A DNA stretch of 64,000 nucleotides. Origin: JALYUA01 sp039933215 (GTDB lineage: Bacteria; Acidobacteriota; Thermoanaerobaculia; UBA5066; Gp7-AA6). Positions 8,120 through 16,319 of this stretch are shown piece by piece (positions within the stretch are counted from its first letter, which is position 1; the number at the start of each line of letters is the position of its first letter). Where the stretch lies: NCBI GenBank assembly GCA_039933215.1, contig JBDTOO010000015.1, positions 6,438 to 70,437 on the forward strand. The letters run 5' to 3'. The notes beneath the pieces are model-generated. The model saw only the letters and a list, made by a program, of their open reading frames with translations. It was not told the origin of the DNA and did not search any database. A program made the translations under genes and the position numbers.

Positions 8120-8800
8120 TCAGCGCGGTGAGTCGGGTCCCGCGTCCTTCGCGAGATCTGGCAGCCCGAGCCTCCGGCGGATCGCCCGGAAGTACTGGAC
8201 GGGCTCCTCGCGCCACGCCTTCTCCTGCGCGGACGCCGGGAACTTCCCTCCGAGATCTCCGAGATACACGTACGAGACGCGGCACGCGTCGGTCCCCGCC
8301 GGCTCGATCCGCGTTTCGCCCTCCACCCGCTCGATGCGCGTCCCCTCTTTCGGGTCCCCGGGACGCGCATCCGCCGTCCAGTGGATCCGGAACACGCCTC
8401 CAGGCTCCTCGACGCTTTCGTACCGCACGATCGCGTCCCGATTCGAGAAGGGAAAGGGATACGGCCACACGAAGTGGATGCGCGCCGCGCCTCCGGCCGC
8501 TCCCCCGAGCACGTCGGCTTTCTTGACCGCGGGCGCGAAGAGTTCCCGGTAGCGGGAGAAGTCGGAGAGCGCCGCGGCGACGCGCGCGGCGGACGCGGGG
8601 ATCGTGCCGCGGCCGCGGATCCAGGGAGGGCTCGACGGAGAGCGCGCGATCTCGATCTGGACGCCTCGCGCGGTGAACCAGCGCGAGAAGGCGCCGTCCT
8701 CGGGAACGGGGACCGCGAACCCCGGGGCCACGGCGAGCAGGAGGCCCGCCGCGATTCCGAGCCGCAGTCGAAGCCCGCCACTTCCCCGAGCGCCGCTCAC
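8120..8800 (-). CDS. START/SRPBCC-fold protein with signal peptide
   Basis: A 226-residue exported protein. The start is GTG at 8800, overlapping the previous stop as GTGA. A basic N-terminus and hydrophobic segment (LGIAAGLLLAVAPGFA) form a signal peptide. The rest resembles a START/polyketide-cyclase-like fold: an early ARVAAALSDFSRYRELFAP helix, alternating strands around FVWPYPFPFSNRD and a long C-terminal helix. Such domains bind or carry hydrophobic ligands. It is the last gene of the radical SAM-DUF547-MauE module, suggesting a shared lipid- or quinone-related role; this is inference. Confidence 0.72.
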   Translation of the reverse strand: MSGARGSGGLRLRLGIAAGLLLAVAPGFAVPVPEDGAFSRWFTARGVQIEIARSPSSPPWIRGRGTIPASAARVAAALSDFSRYRELFAPAVKKADVLGGAAGGAARIHFVWPYPFPFSNRDAIVRYESVEEPGGVFRIHWTADARPGDPKEGTRIERVEGETRIEPAGTDACRVSYVYLGDLGGKFPASAQEKAWREEPVQYFRAIRRRLGLPDLAKDAGPDSPR

Positions 8801-9261
8801 GCGAGGCGATCCCCCGAAGGCGCCCGCGCGGCCGCCGCCAGCCAGGCGCACGCCCCCGCCACCACGAGGTCCTCCGCGACCGTGGACCACCCGAGGGGAC
8901 GGGGCAGGAAGACGCCGAAGCAGCCGCAATTGGGCAGCGCGAGGCCCCGGAGAATCGCCGTGGCGGACCATGCCGCGTAGGCGAGATGCATGAGGAGTGC
9001 CGCGACGGCCGCTCCCAGAGGCCGGCGATCCGAGAAGAGCCACAGCGCGAGCAGGAGCTCGGCGGCGGGGACGGCGACGGCCGCCGGAAAGACCGCCGCG
9101 TCGGGGAGGGCCCGATAGGTTCCGAGGACCCGGGCGAAGCCGGGAACGTCGAGGAGCTTCCCGATCGCCGTCACGAAGAGGATGGCGCCGATCGCGAGCC
9201 GGAGGACGGTTCGCGTCCGGCGCCGGCCGGAGCCGGGCTCGCGCGCTTCCACCCGCGTCAC
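8797..9261 (-). CDS. MauE/DoxX-like membrane protein
   Basis: A 154-residue membrane protein with four hydrophobic segments. The first is AIGAILFVTAIGKLLDVPGF and the later loop contains NCGCFG. Both are typical of the MauE/DoxX family, in which the cysteine pair is thought to handle redox equivalents. The start is GTG at 9261, overlapping the DUF547 stop (GTGA). MauE assists amine dehydrogenase maturation in methylotrophs; no such dehydrogenase is seen here, so the partner is unknown. Confidence 0.78.
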   Translation of the reverse strand: MTRVEAREPGSGRRRTRTVLRLAIGAILFVTAIGKLLDVPGFARVLGTYRALPDAAVFPAAVAVPAAELLLALWLFSDRRPLGAAVAALLMHLAYAAWSATAILRGLALPNCGCFGVFLPRPLGWSTVAEDLVVAGACAWLAAAARAPSGDRLA

Positions 9262-10040
9262 TTCTGGTTGAGCGTCCAGTCGTACGGGATGAACTCGACC
9301 TTCGAGGACTCGGGGATCTTCGCATCCCGGTACTGGTTCGCGTAGGCCGCGAGGCTCGGTGCCTTCTTCAAGAAATCCTCGGTGTAGAACTCGAGGATCT
9401 GGGAGAACCGCACCGTCTGCCGTTCCGGCTGTATCTGCACGTTGCGCTCCTCGTTCAGGAAATACTGCGCCGTGGCCTGGAGCTCCATGTCGAGCTGGTC
9501 CGCTCGAAAGGGCTCGCGCGGGAGCCTCGGGCATCCGCGCACCATGCAGTTCAGCGCGAAGTGGACCCGCGGATCGCCCATCGGGCGAATGATCTTGTTC
9601 TCCAGGTCGTAGAGCGACATCTTCTCGCCGCCGATTCCGAGCTTGTTGCGGTAAAAGAAGCGCACCTTGACGGCGTTCAAGTCCTTCGGCATGCCGGACT
9701 CGAGCACGTTGTAGAGCGCGAGTGCGTTGTAAGCGTTCAAGTAATACGCGAGCCGCGACTCCGGCGTCGGGAACGAGCCCGGCGTGTTGGCGGGGCTCAC
9801 GCGCCCGACCCAGGCGACGTACGCGTCGAGGTCGGCCCGATCCTTCGAGATCGCGAGGAAGTCGATCCGGCCCTGGGCGTCGACGTATTTCGAGAGGACG
9901 TTCTCCCACAGCTTTCCCGGGTTGCCGGCCTCGGGGGCTCCCGACGCCGGGCTCTTCGGCGGCGGCACGTTCACCGCGCACGCGGAAGCCAGGACGAGGG
10001 CGAGAGCGAGAACGAACCCCGAAGCCCGCCCGCGTCTCAA
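9258..10040 (-). CDS. DUF547 lipoprotein
   Basis: A 260-residue predicted lipoprotein. The start is TTG at 10040, overlapping the radical SAM stop (TTGA); it gives a basic start, a hydrophobic stretch and LASAC as lipobox. The mature protein has DUF547 hallmarks: FLAISKDRADLDAYV, the AYYLNAYNALALYNVL helix, and DPRVHFALNCMVRGCP with conserved His and Cys residues. DUF547 proteins are widespread, periplasmic or outer-membrane, and biochemically uncharacterised; a papain-like fold has been suggested. Placement between a radical SAM enzyme and a MauE-like protein hints at a redox or maturation role. Confidence 0.82.
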   Translation of the reverse strand: MRRGRASGFVLALALVLASACAVNVPPPKSPASGAPEAGNPGKLWENVLSKYVDAQGRIDFLAISKDRADLDAYVAWVGRVSPANTPGSFPTPESRLAYYLNAYNALALYNVLESGMPKDLNAVKVRFFYRNKLGIGGEKMSLYDLENKIIRPMGDPRVHFALNCMVRGCPRLPREPFRADQLDMELQATAQYFLNEERNVQIQPERQTVRFSQILEFYTEDFLKKAPSLAAYANQYRDAKIPESSKVEFIPYDWTLNQK

Positions 10041-11320
10041 GCCACACCCGCCGGACGCGAAGGCAGAACGGGCAGCGTGCCTCCCGACAGCGGATTCCAC
10101 ATGGCCTCGCCGTCCGGCGTGGTCACCGCGATCGGTTTCAAGATGAACTCGTCGCGCCGTGCGTTGTGCGCGCACATCGATATCGGGCCGTTCGCCGTCA
10201 TCACCATGAACGAGCACGCGTGGATCCGCTCCGGTTCGAGCGCGCTGGCGTCCATGAAGTTCTGGACGAAGAAGGAGAGCTTGTGGACCCGGCCCCGCGC
10301 CGCGAGCAGATCGCGCCGCATCGTCCAGAGCTTGCGCGCGGCGAAGCGGAGGGCGCGGGCGGCCCAGGCCGGCCGGCGTTTGAGCTCCCCCAGAAGCGAG
10401 CGGACCGCGCGCCCGGGCTCCCGGCGGTCGAGCATCACGTGCTGGAAGTCCTCGAGGAACCGGTTGAAGAAGTCGGGATCGTCATTCAAGTCGTAGAGGT
10501 TGCCGTTCGCCTCGAGAGTGATCCCGATCCGGTGGCACGACGGATGCCCGATCCGGATCGTGTCCCACGAGATCGCGAGCTGCGCGCCCGCCTCGATCTG
10601 GCGGCGGACCGTCTCGAGGGAGATGACCCGGTCCCGCTCGCGCAGGACACCGCGCCCGGTGTCCGCCTGAAGCTGGAAGGAGGCCATGCCGACGACGTCC
10701 GCGTGCCGTCGGAAGAAGCGGATCATGTCCGGAATCTCGTCGAAGTTCTCCCGGCACACCGTCGTGTTGAAGATGACCGCGATCGGGATGCCTCGCGCGC
10801 GCTCGATGTACTCCTCGCGCACGGCGTTCAAGTCGGCCTCGGTCGCGTAGCCCTTGCGCTCCTGCGTCAGGTCGACGTGGAACGCGACGTCGTTCAAACC
10901 GGCCTCCGCGAGCTCCCGGAGCATTTCGCGGCTCGCCTTGATCCCGTTGGTCATCAGCGTCGGCAGGAGCCCTCGCTCGCGCACGCGCCGGACAATCGCG
11001 ACGAGCTCGTCTCTCTTACGAAGCGTCGGATCGCCGCCCGTGATCTGGACGGCCGTCGGCGCTCCGAAACGCTCGGCGATCCCGTCGATCCGCCGGAAGA
11101 CTTCCTCGATAGGCATGTCCTTGACGCGCTGGGAGTTCTCGGACAGGTAGCAGAGCGTGCAGTCGAGGTTGCAGCGCTGGGTGATCTCGAGCGCCACGCA
11201 ACCGATGGCATTGCGCCGGCCCAGGACCTGGTTGTCCGAAAGCAGGGAACCCATGCGTTTTCGGGCGTTTTCGAGGGCCGCGGCGCGGTTCTCACTCCGA
11301 ACGAGGGGAGCACTGGACAT
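10037..11320 (-). CDS. Radical SAM enzyme, substrate unknown
   Basis: A 427-residue radical SAM protein. The cluster-binding CxxxCxxC is CNLDCTLC (Cys50, 54, 57), followed by a GGDPT segment (usual GGEP SAM-binding motif) and LPTLMTNG. Several extra cysteines occur in the second half (in GHPSCHRIG, HACSFMVM and ISMCAHNAR), so an auxiliary iron-sulfur centre is possible. A strong Shine-Dalgarno (GGAGGT) precedes the ATG. It is the first gene of a four-gene run with 4-nt overlaps. The exact family was not recognised. It is not clearly a peptide-maturase, because no SPASM signature or precursor peptide is visible nearby. Confidence 0.85.
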   Translation of the reverse strand: MSSAPLVRSENRAAALENARKRMGSLLSDNQVLGRRNAIGCVALEITQRCNLDCTLCYLSENSQRVKDMPIEEVFRRIDGIAERFGAPTAVQITGGDPTLRKRDELVAIVRRVRERGLLPTLMTNGIKASREMLRELAEAGLNDVAFHVDLTQERKGYATEADLNAVREEYIERARGIPIAVIFNTTVCRENFDEIPDMIRFFRRHADVVGMASFQLQADTGRGVLRERDRVISLETVRRQIEAGAQLAISWDTIRIGHPSCHRIGITLEANGNLYDLNDDPDFFNRFLEDFQHVMLDRREPGRAVRSLLGELKRRPAWAARALRFAARKLWTMRRDLLAARGRVHKLSFFVQNFMDASALEPERIHACSFMVMTANGPISMCAHNARRDEFILKPIAVTTPDGEAMWNPLSGGTLPVLPSRPAGVA

Positions 11321-11455
11321 GGGACCTCCGTGACGAAACGCGGGGACCGAACTGTCTCTCTTCGTACATCATACGGTCAGAGGGGCCAGCCGGATGGGTC
11401 GAGCGAAACCTTCGGCATTCCGCGCCGTCTCCGGGTATGCCGTGCCGGACGGATC
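11321..11455. promoter_or_regulatory. Divergent promoter region between radical SAM and sigma-factor genes
   Basis: A 135-nt spacer between diverging genes. On the minus strand TATGAT lies about 55 nt before the radical SAM ATG and is a plausible -10 element. No clear -35 was seen. No convincing promoter for the sigma gene was found. Confidence 0.4.
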
Positions 11456-12034
11456 TTGAGAGACCAGAGCGCGAGCGCCGAAGATCGGAGGCTGCTCGAG
11501 CAGATCCGCCGGGGAGAAACCGCCGGCGCGGCGGAGCTTTTCGAGCGGTACGCCCCGGCGCTTCTCCGGTTCGCGGACAGGCTCCTTTCCGACCGCGGGC
11601 TGGCTGAGGAAGTGACCCAGGAGGTCTTCGTCAAGGTGATCACGCGGGCGCATCAATACGACGGACGGGCCGAGGTTTCCTCGTGGCTCTTCGCGATCGC
11701 GGCCAACGCCTGCCGGGACCGGCGGCGCCGCGAGCGCCGGGCGACCATCGTGCCCCTCGAAGGCGTCCCCGAGCCCGCCCACAAGGGCGAGGGAGCGGAG
11801 GCGAAGCTCCTGACGCGGGAGCGCCGCGAAACGGTCCGGGAGGCCTTGAACGACCTGTCCGAGGAGCAGCGCGAGGCGCTCATCCTCGCCCGATACCACG
11901 GACTCCCCTATTCCGAGATCGCCGACGTGCTCGGGATCTCCGTCGGAGCGGTCAAGACCCGAATCTTCCGGGCCGTCGAGACACTGAAGGCCCGATTTAC
12001 CCCAGGAGAAACGACATGGAATGCCGCGAACTGA
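11456..12034 (+). CDS. ECF-type RNA polymerase sigma factor
   Basis: A 192-residue sigma70-family factor. Region 2 spans roughly residues 22-90, with FERYAPALLRFADRLL, AEEVTQEVFVKV and the DNA-melting segment WLFAIAANACRDRRR. Region 4 is near 130-180 (LSEEQREALILARYHGLPYSEIADVLGISVGAVKTRIFRA). No ATG fits the frame; TTG at 11456 gives a family-like N-terminus. The 3' end overlaps the anti-sigma gene by 19 nt, the usual arrangement for an ECF factor and its inhibitor. Autoregulation of the three-gene set is likely but inferred. Confidence 0.92.
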   Translation: MRDQSASAEDRRLLEQIRRGETAGAAELFERYAPALLRFADRLLSDRGLAEEVTQEVFVKVITRAHQYDGRAEVSSWLFAIAANACRDRRRRERRATIVPLEGVPEPAHKGEGAEAKLLTRERRETVREALNDLSEEQREALILARYHGLPYSEIADVLGISVGAVKTRIFRAVETLKARFTPGETTWNAAN

Positions 12035-12966
12035 TCGCCCTGGCCCTGGAGGCCCACGCCGCTGCCGATCCGGAGTCGACGGGTCCTCTCCGCCGCGAGA
12101 TCTCGGAGCACACCGAGGCCTGTCCCGCCTGCCGCGAAGAGCTCGCGCGGGTCGAGGAAACATGGTCGCGGCTCGGCGAGGACCCGGATCTGCCGATGAC
12201 CCCGCAGTTCCGCCGCCGCACTCTGGCTCTCATCGACGACGAGATGCTCCGAGCTCGGATCCGCGAGTTCCGCCCGGCGCGCCGGTTCCCCCGCGCCATG
12301 CTGCAGGCGGCCGCTCTGCTGCTCGCCGTGGCCGGAGGGTTCTGGGTGGCCCGCGCGAGCGCGCCGAAGTCTCGGCCCGACCGGACGGCGTCCGGCTCGC
12401 CGGCGGTCTCTCCCGCCGCCCTCGAGAGCGCCGGGTCTCTTTCGAACGTCTCGTACCGCCCGGCGGATCCCCAGGGCCGTATCGGCGTCAGCTTCGACGT
12501 GACGTCCCGCCAGACGGTCCTCGGCAAGCCGGAGGATCCCCGGATGGCGCGTCTCTTCGCGTATCTCGTGTCGCGCGGCGCCCAGACCTCCGGCGAAAAG
12601 TCGCGGGCGATCGAGCTCGTCTCGACGCACTACGGCTCGGAGAAGACCCCGGCTTCTCCGGACGTCGTGCGCGCGCTCACCGCGACGCTCCGGAAGGACG
12701 GAAATCCCGGTGTCCGCAAGAAGGCCGCGGATGCCCTCGCGGGATTCCAGATGACTCCGGAGATCCGGACGGCGTTTCTGGACGCGCTGCGGAATGACCG
12801 GAATCCCGGCGTCCGGCTCGTCGCGGTCGACGCGCTCGCCGCGGCGGCGAAGGACTCTCCGGACGCAAAGACGATCGAATCGCTGCGGGAAAAGGCCTTC
12901 GATCCCACCGAGAACGGCTTCGTGCGCGCCAAGGCGGCCTCCGCTCTGAAGGCGATCGAGTTCTAG
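12016..12966 (+). CDS. Transmembrane zinc-finger anti-sigma factor with HEAT-like repeats
   Basis: A 316-residue protein. The N-terminal domain has the zinc-finger anti-sigma signature HTEACPAC (H-x3-C-x2-C, residues about 35-42). A membrane segment follows (AALLLAVAGGFWVAR, near 100-115). The extracytoplasmic part ends in at least two HEAT-like repeats, visible as the paired phrases KDGNPGVRKKAADALAGF and NDRNPGVRLVAVDALAAA, then FVRAKAASALKAI. It should hold the sigma factor at the membrane until a signal sensed by the HEAT region releases it. HEAT repeats on a sensor domain suggest protein-protein binding outside the cytoplasm. Confidence 0.85.
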   Translation: MECRELIALALEAHAAADPESTGPLRREISEHTEACPACREELARVEETWSRLGEDPDLPMTPQFRRRTLALIDDEMLRARIREFRPARRFPRAMLQAAALLLAVAGGFWVARASAPKSRPDRTASGSPAVSPAALESAGSLSNVSYRPADPQGRIGVSFDVTSRQTVLGKPEDPRMARLFAYLVSRGAQTSGEKSRAIELVSTHYGSEKTPASPDVVRALTATLRKDGNPGVRKKAADALAGFQMTPEIRTAFLDALRNDRNPGVRLVAVDALAAAAKDSPDAKTIESLREKAFDPTENGFVRAKAASALKAIEF

Positions 12967-12975
12967 AGCTCATCC

Positions 12976-15051
12976 ATGCGTAACGTCGGCGCCCGCGGGG
13001 CGTCTCAGGAAATGATGACCCAACACCGGACACACTCGTCGATCGGTTTTCGCGAGGCTTCCTCGCGGTATTCGTCGCGCCGCAATCCTCTCGCGGGCCC
13101 GGGCCCCTGGATCGCGGTCGCCCTCGGGCTCCTGCTGATGCTTCTCGCCGCGATCTCACGCGGCGACGACACGGCCGCAACCGCGCGGCGAACCGAGCGC
13201 TTCACGGCGACCCTGACCCCCCGCTCGACCGTGCGGGTCGAGAACGTCTCCGGGGACGTGATCGCGACGGCCGGCCGGGAGTTCTCGGCGATCTGCAACA
13301 TCACCGTCACGGCTTCCACCCAGAAGCGCGCGGACGAAGTGCTCGGCGGAACCCACACGGTTCAGGCGCGCGAAGGCGACGAGCTCTCGCTCGAAGCCCG
13401 CTGGCCCGAGAACGGCAAGGGCCGCTGGGACCGGTCCGAGTGGACGTTCCGCGGAAGGAACGCCTCGCGCTGCCGCGACTGCCGGATCAGCATGCGCTAC
13501 GAGCTCGTGATCCCGCCGGGAGTGTCCGCGATTCTGCGGACGGTCAACGGCGAGGTGCGCGTCCAGGAGGTCGACGGGAAGCTCGACGTTCAGAGCGTCA
13601 ATGGCAACGTGACCGTTCGGGGCTCGCGCCGGGATGTCCGCGCGCAGACCGTCAACGGCCGCGTGGAGGTCGCCGCCCAGGCAGCTCCCGCAGGATCGGA
13701 CTTCGAGCTCAAGACCGTGTCGGGCGGCGTCACGCTGACGCTCCCGAAGGAGACGCGCTTCGATCTGACCGCCTCCACGATGAACGGCTCGATCGACTCG
13801 ACGTTTGCCCTGCCCGCCCGGAGCATGGAAGCGTCCGACCTCCCCTCCTCGACGGCCCCCCGCGAGCGCGTTCGCGTGCGGACGCCACGGCGGGTCGTGG
13901 TGGATCGGCGCGGGGACGAGACGGTCGTGGACGTCGAGGAGCTCCAGAAGGAGCTCGACGAAGCGATGCGCGACGTCGACATCCAGGTCCGGGAAGTCGA
14001 GCGCGACGTCGCCTCGCTCCCGCGGAAGATGAACATCATGATCCCGGGCGGCGAGTACCGCTACTCGTCGGGCGAGGGAGCCTCCGTGCGCGTCCGCCTC
14101 TCGAGCCTGAACGGCCGCATCGCTCTCCTGGCGGCGGGGACGAAGGAGTCCGATGCGAAGCCTCTCGTCGCGCGGCGGTCGTTCGTCGTGACCGTCCCCC
14201 GCGCCCCGCGGGCGCCCCGCGCGCCCGAGAGCCCGCGCGCCGTCTCTCCGCGCCCGGAAACGTGGGTCGTGGTTCCCCAGCCTCCGGCTCCCCTGCAGCC
14301 GGTCATCTCGACGCCGCCCGTCTCGCCCGCGGCGATCGCTCCCCTTCCCCCGTCGGATCCGGCCGACGAGGACGGGGTGATCCACCGCGGCGACGTGTCG
14401 GGAGACTTCATCTCTACGGCGGGAGGCGGCACCTACGAGGTCGGAAGGGTCTCCGGCAGCGTCACGATCCTCACCCGCTCGGGCGAGATCCACGTCGGCG
14501 GCTGCGGCTCGCGCGCCGACCTCAAGACGTACGGCGGGGACATCGTCATCGGACCCGTCACGGGGGACCTCAAGGCTCAGACGCTCGCCGGCGACATCCG
14601 CGCCGGAGCGGTCGGAGGCTCCGTCTTCGTCGAGACGTCCGGGGGCGACATCCGGGTCGCGCACGTCGGCGGCTCCGCGGACGCGAGAACCGCCGGCGGG
14701 GACATCATCCTTCCGGCGGTCGCCGGCGGGGTTCGTGCCGAGAGCGGCGGCGGCGAGATCCGCATCGCGATCACCGCGCGGGAGGCGCGGACGGGGATCG
14801 CCGTTCGCAACTCCGGCGGAGACGTGACGCTCACCCTGCCCGGCAATTTCCGCGGCGAGTTCGATCTGACCGCCACCGAGGTCGATTCCGACGAGAGCGC
14901 GATCCGCGCCGACTTCCCGGAGATCGTCGTGACGCGGAAGGCCAGCTCGCAGCACGCGACGGGGACCGTCAACGGCGGCGGACCGAAGGTGACCGTCCGA
15001 ACGTCCTCGGGGTCGATCCGCATCCGCCGGGGGCCGTCCGCCTCGTCCTGA
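12976..15051 (+). CDS. Membrane-anchored DUF4097 beta-helix protein
   Basis: A 691-residue protein. One membrane segment near residues 45-62 (WIAVALGLLLMLLAAIS) is preceded by a basic N-terminus. Two DUF4097-like beta-helical regions follow, roughly 70-290 and 465-690, with recurring 'VNG.V.V' and 'SGGDI.V' turns (for example LKTVSGGVTLTLPKETRFDL and VETSGGDIRVAHVGGSADA). A Pro/Arg-rich linker (about 395-460) separates them. ATG at 12976 is taken; ATGs at 13012 and 13015, with AGGA just upstream, are alternatives. DUF4097 proteins are often called putative adhesins, without proof. Position 9 nt after the anti-sigma gene suggests it is the module's effector or target. Confidence 0.8.
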   Translation: MRNVGARGASQEMMTQHRTHSSIGFREASSRYSSRRNPLAGPGPWIAVALGLLLMLLAAISRGDDTAATARRTERFTATLTPRSTVRVENVSGDVIATAGREFSAICNITVTASTQKRADEVLGGTHTVQAREGDELSLEARWPENGKGRWDRSEWTFRGRNASRCRDCRISMRYELVIPPGVSAILRTVNGEVRVQEVDGKLDVQSVNGNVTVRGSRRDVRAQTVNGRVEVAAQAAPAGSDFELKTVSGGVTLTLPKETRFDLTASTMNGSIDSTFALPARSMEASDLPSSTAPRERVRVRTPRRVVVDRRGDETVVDVEELQKELDEAMRDVDIQVREVERDVASLPRKMNIMIPGGEYRYSSGEGASVRVRLSSLNGRIALLAAGTKESDAKPLVARRSFVVTVPRAPRAPRAPESPRAVSPRPETWVVVPQPPAPLQPVISTPPVSPAAIAPLPPSDPADEDGVIHRGDVSGDFISTAGGGTYEVGRVSGSVTILTRSGEIHVGGCGSRADLKTYGGDIVIGPVTGDLKAQTLAGDIRAGAVGGSVFVETSGGDIRVAHVGGSADARTAGGDIILPAVAGGVRAESGGGEIRIAITAREARTGIAVRNSGGDVTLTLPGNFRGEFDLTATEVDSDESAIRADFPEIVVTRKASSQHATGTVNGGGPKVTVRTSSGSIRIRRGPSASS

Positions 15052-15106
15052 CGCGCGGTCTCGCGCCGCGGGGGACCTGTTAGCGTGAGCGGATCAGGAG
15101 GTCCCC

Positions 15107-16243
15107 ATGAGACACGCTCGTCGGCTTCTCGCTCTCGTTCTTCCGGTGCTCTGCGTCGCGGCGCTCTCGGGCTCCCGGGCCGAAGCGGCAAAGGCGAAAG
15201 TGGACGTCAACACCGCCTCGCAGGCGGAGCTCGAGGCTCTCCCCGGGGTGGGCGAGGCGACCGCCCGCCGGATCATCGCCGGCCGGCCGTTCCGCTCGCT
15301 GCCGGATCTCTCGCGGGCGGGACTCTCCGCCGCGACCATCGACAAGCTTTCGAGCCTGGCGAAGGCGGGCCGGTCCGCCGCTGCGGAGCGGCCCGCCGAC
15401 GCCCCGCCCGCTCGCGCGGAGAAACCTTCGTCCCCGCCGGCTTCCTCATCGGCCGCGAAGACGTCGGCGGCCGTCGTCGACTTGAACTCCGCGAGCGAGA
15501 AGGACCTCGAGGCCCTTCCCGGCGTCGGTGCGGCCACCGCGAAGAAGATCATGGCCGGCCGGCCGTACCGTTCCGTCGCGGATCTTTCGCGCGCGGGAGT
15601 CTCCGCGTCGACGATCGAGAAGATCTCCCCCCGGGTCACCGTGTCGGGAGGCCGGACCGCGTCCTCCCCGTCCGCCTCGTCTCCTTCCTCCCCGTCCGCG
15701 TCCTCCCCGGCGCCGTCGTCGTCGGGCGCTCCGGCAGCAAAGTCGGGCGACCGCGTGGACGTAAACTCCGCGTCGCAGAAGGATCTCGAGGCGCTGCCCG
15801 GCGTCGGCGAGGCCACGGCGAAGAAGATCGTGGCGGGGCGTCCCTACACCTCCGTAGGCGACCTGTCGAAGGCCGGCGTCTCCCAGGCGACGATCGCGAA
15901 GATCTCCCCGCTCGTCACCGTTCGTTCCTTCGGGCGCACGTCCTCGTCGTCGTCGACGTCGACGTCGACGACGGCGTCGTCCGGCCCGGCGCCCTCCGCC
16001 GCTCCCGCCCCCGCCCCCGCTCCGTCTTCCGCGCGGCGCGCGGCGCCGGCCCCCGCGGCGCCGACCGGCGAATACCAGGCCCCGGCTTCTCCGGGGATGG
16101 TGTGGGTGAATCTCGACACGAAAGTCTTCCACCGGGAGGGGGATCGCTGGTACGGGCGGACCAGGCACGGCAAGTACATGGCGGAAGCGGACGCGGTGCA
16201 GGCGGGTTACCGCCTCTCCAGGCAGAAGGACGAACCGAAGTAA
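15107..16243 (+). CDS. Secreted protein with three ComEA-type helix-hairpin-helix units
   Basis: A 378-residue protein with a signal peptide (MRHARRLLALVLPVLCVAALSG, cleavage near AEA-AK). Three ComEA-like HhH units lie at about 32-82, 124-173 and 217-266, each with LEALPGVG and AGRP.RS or AGRPYTS. They are separated by Ser/Ala/Pro-rich linkers. Units 2 and 3 are nearly identical, pointing to recent duplication. Residues 330-370 form a separate small domain with WVNLDTKVFHREGDRWYG and GKYM.EADA. ComEA binds incoming DNA during natural transformation; a DNA-binding role outside the cytoplasm is the best guess. AGGAGGT before the ATG fixes the start. Confidence 0.85.
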   Translation: MRHARRLLALVLPVLCVAALSGSRAEAAKAKVDVNTASQAELEALPGVGEATARRIIAGRPFRSLPDLSRAGLSAATIDKLSSLAKAGRSAAAERPADAPPARAEKPSSPPASSSAAKTSAAVVDLNSASEKDLEALPGVGAATAKKIMAGRPYRSVADLSRAGVSASTIEKISPRVTVSGGRTASSPSASSPSSPSASSPAPSSSGAPAAKSGDRVDVNSASQKDLEALPGVGEATAKKIVAGRPYTSVGDLSKAGVSQATIAKISPLVTVRSFGRTSSSSSTSTSTTASSGPAPSAAPAPAPAPSSARRAAPAPAAPTGEYQAPASPGMVWVNLDTKVFHREGDRWYGRTRHGKYMAEADAVQAGYRLSRQKDEPK

Positions 16244-16319
16244 GCCGCCGAGCGGTGCAGCGCGGCGGAAGGGCAGTCGAACGGCGCGGCCGGCCGGCGA
16301 GGGACCGTCCGCGCGGCGC

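Noticed and set aside
8120..11320. The radical SAM module as a peptide-modifying (RiPP) cluster
   Set aside because: No short precursor gene, SPASM signature, protease or transporter lies next to it; a small unannotated precursor cannot be fully excluded.
15940..15975. GTCGTCGTCGACGTCGACG-like tract as a phase-variation repeat
   Set aside because: It is in frame (Ser/Thr linker) and made of triplets, so length change would not shift the frame; kept only as a sign of linker plasticity.
16245..16268. 6-bp hairpin (CCGCCG/CGGCGG, 12-nt loop) between the convergent ComEA-like and M24 genes, as a terminator
   Set aside because: Short stem, large loop and no T-tract; such pairings are expected by chance at this GC content.
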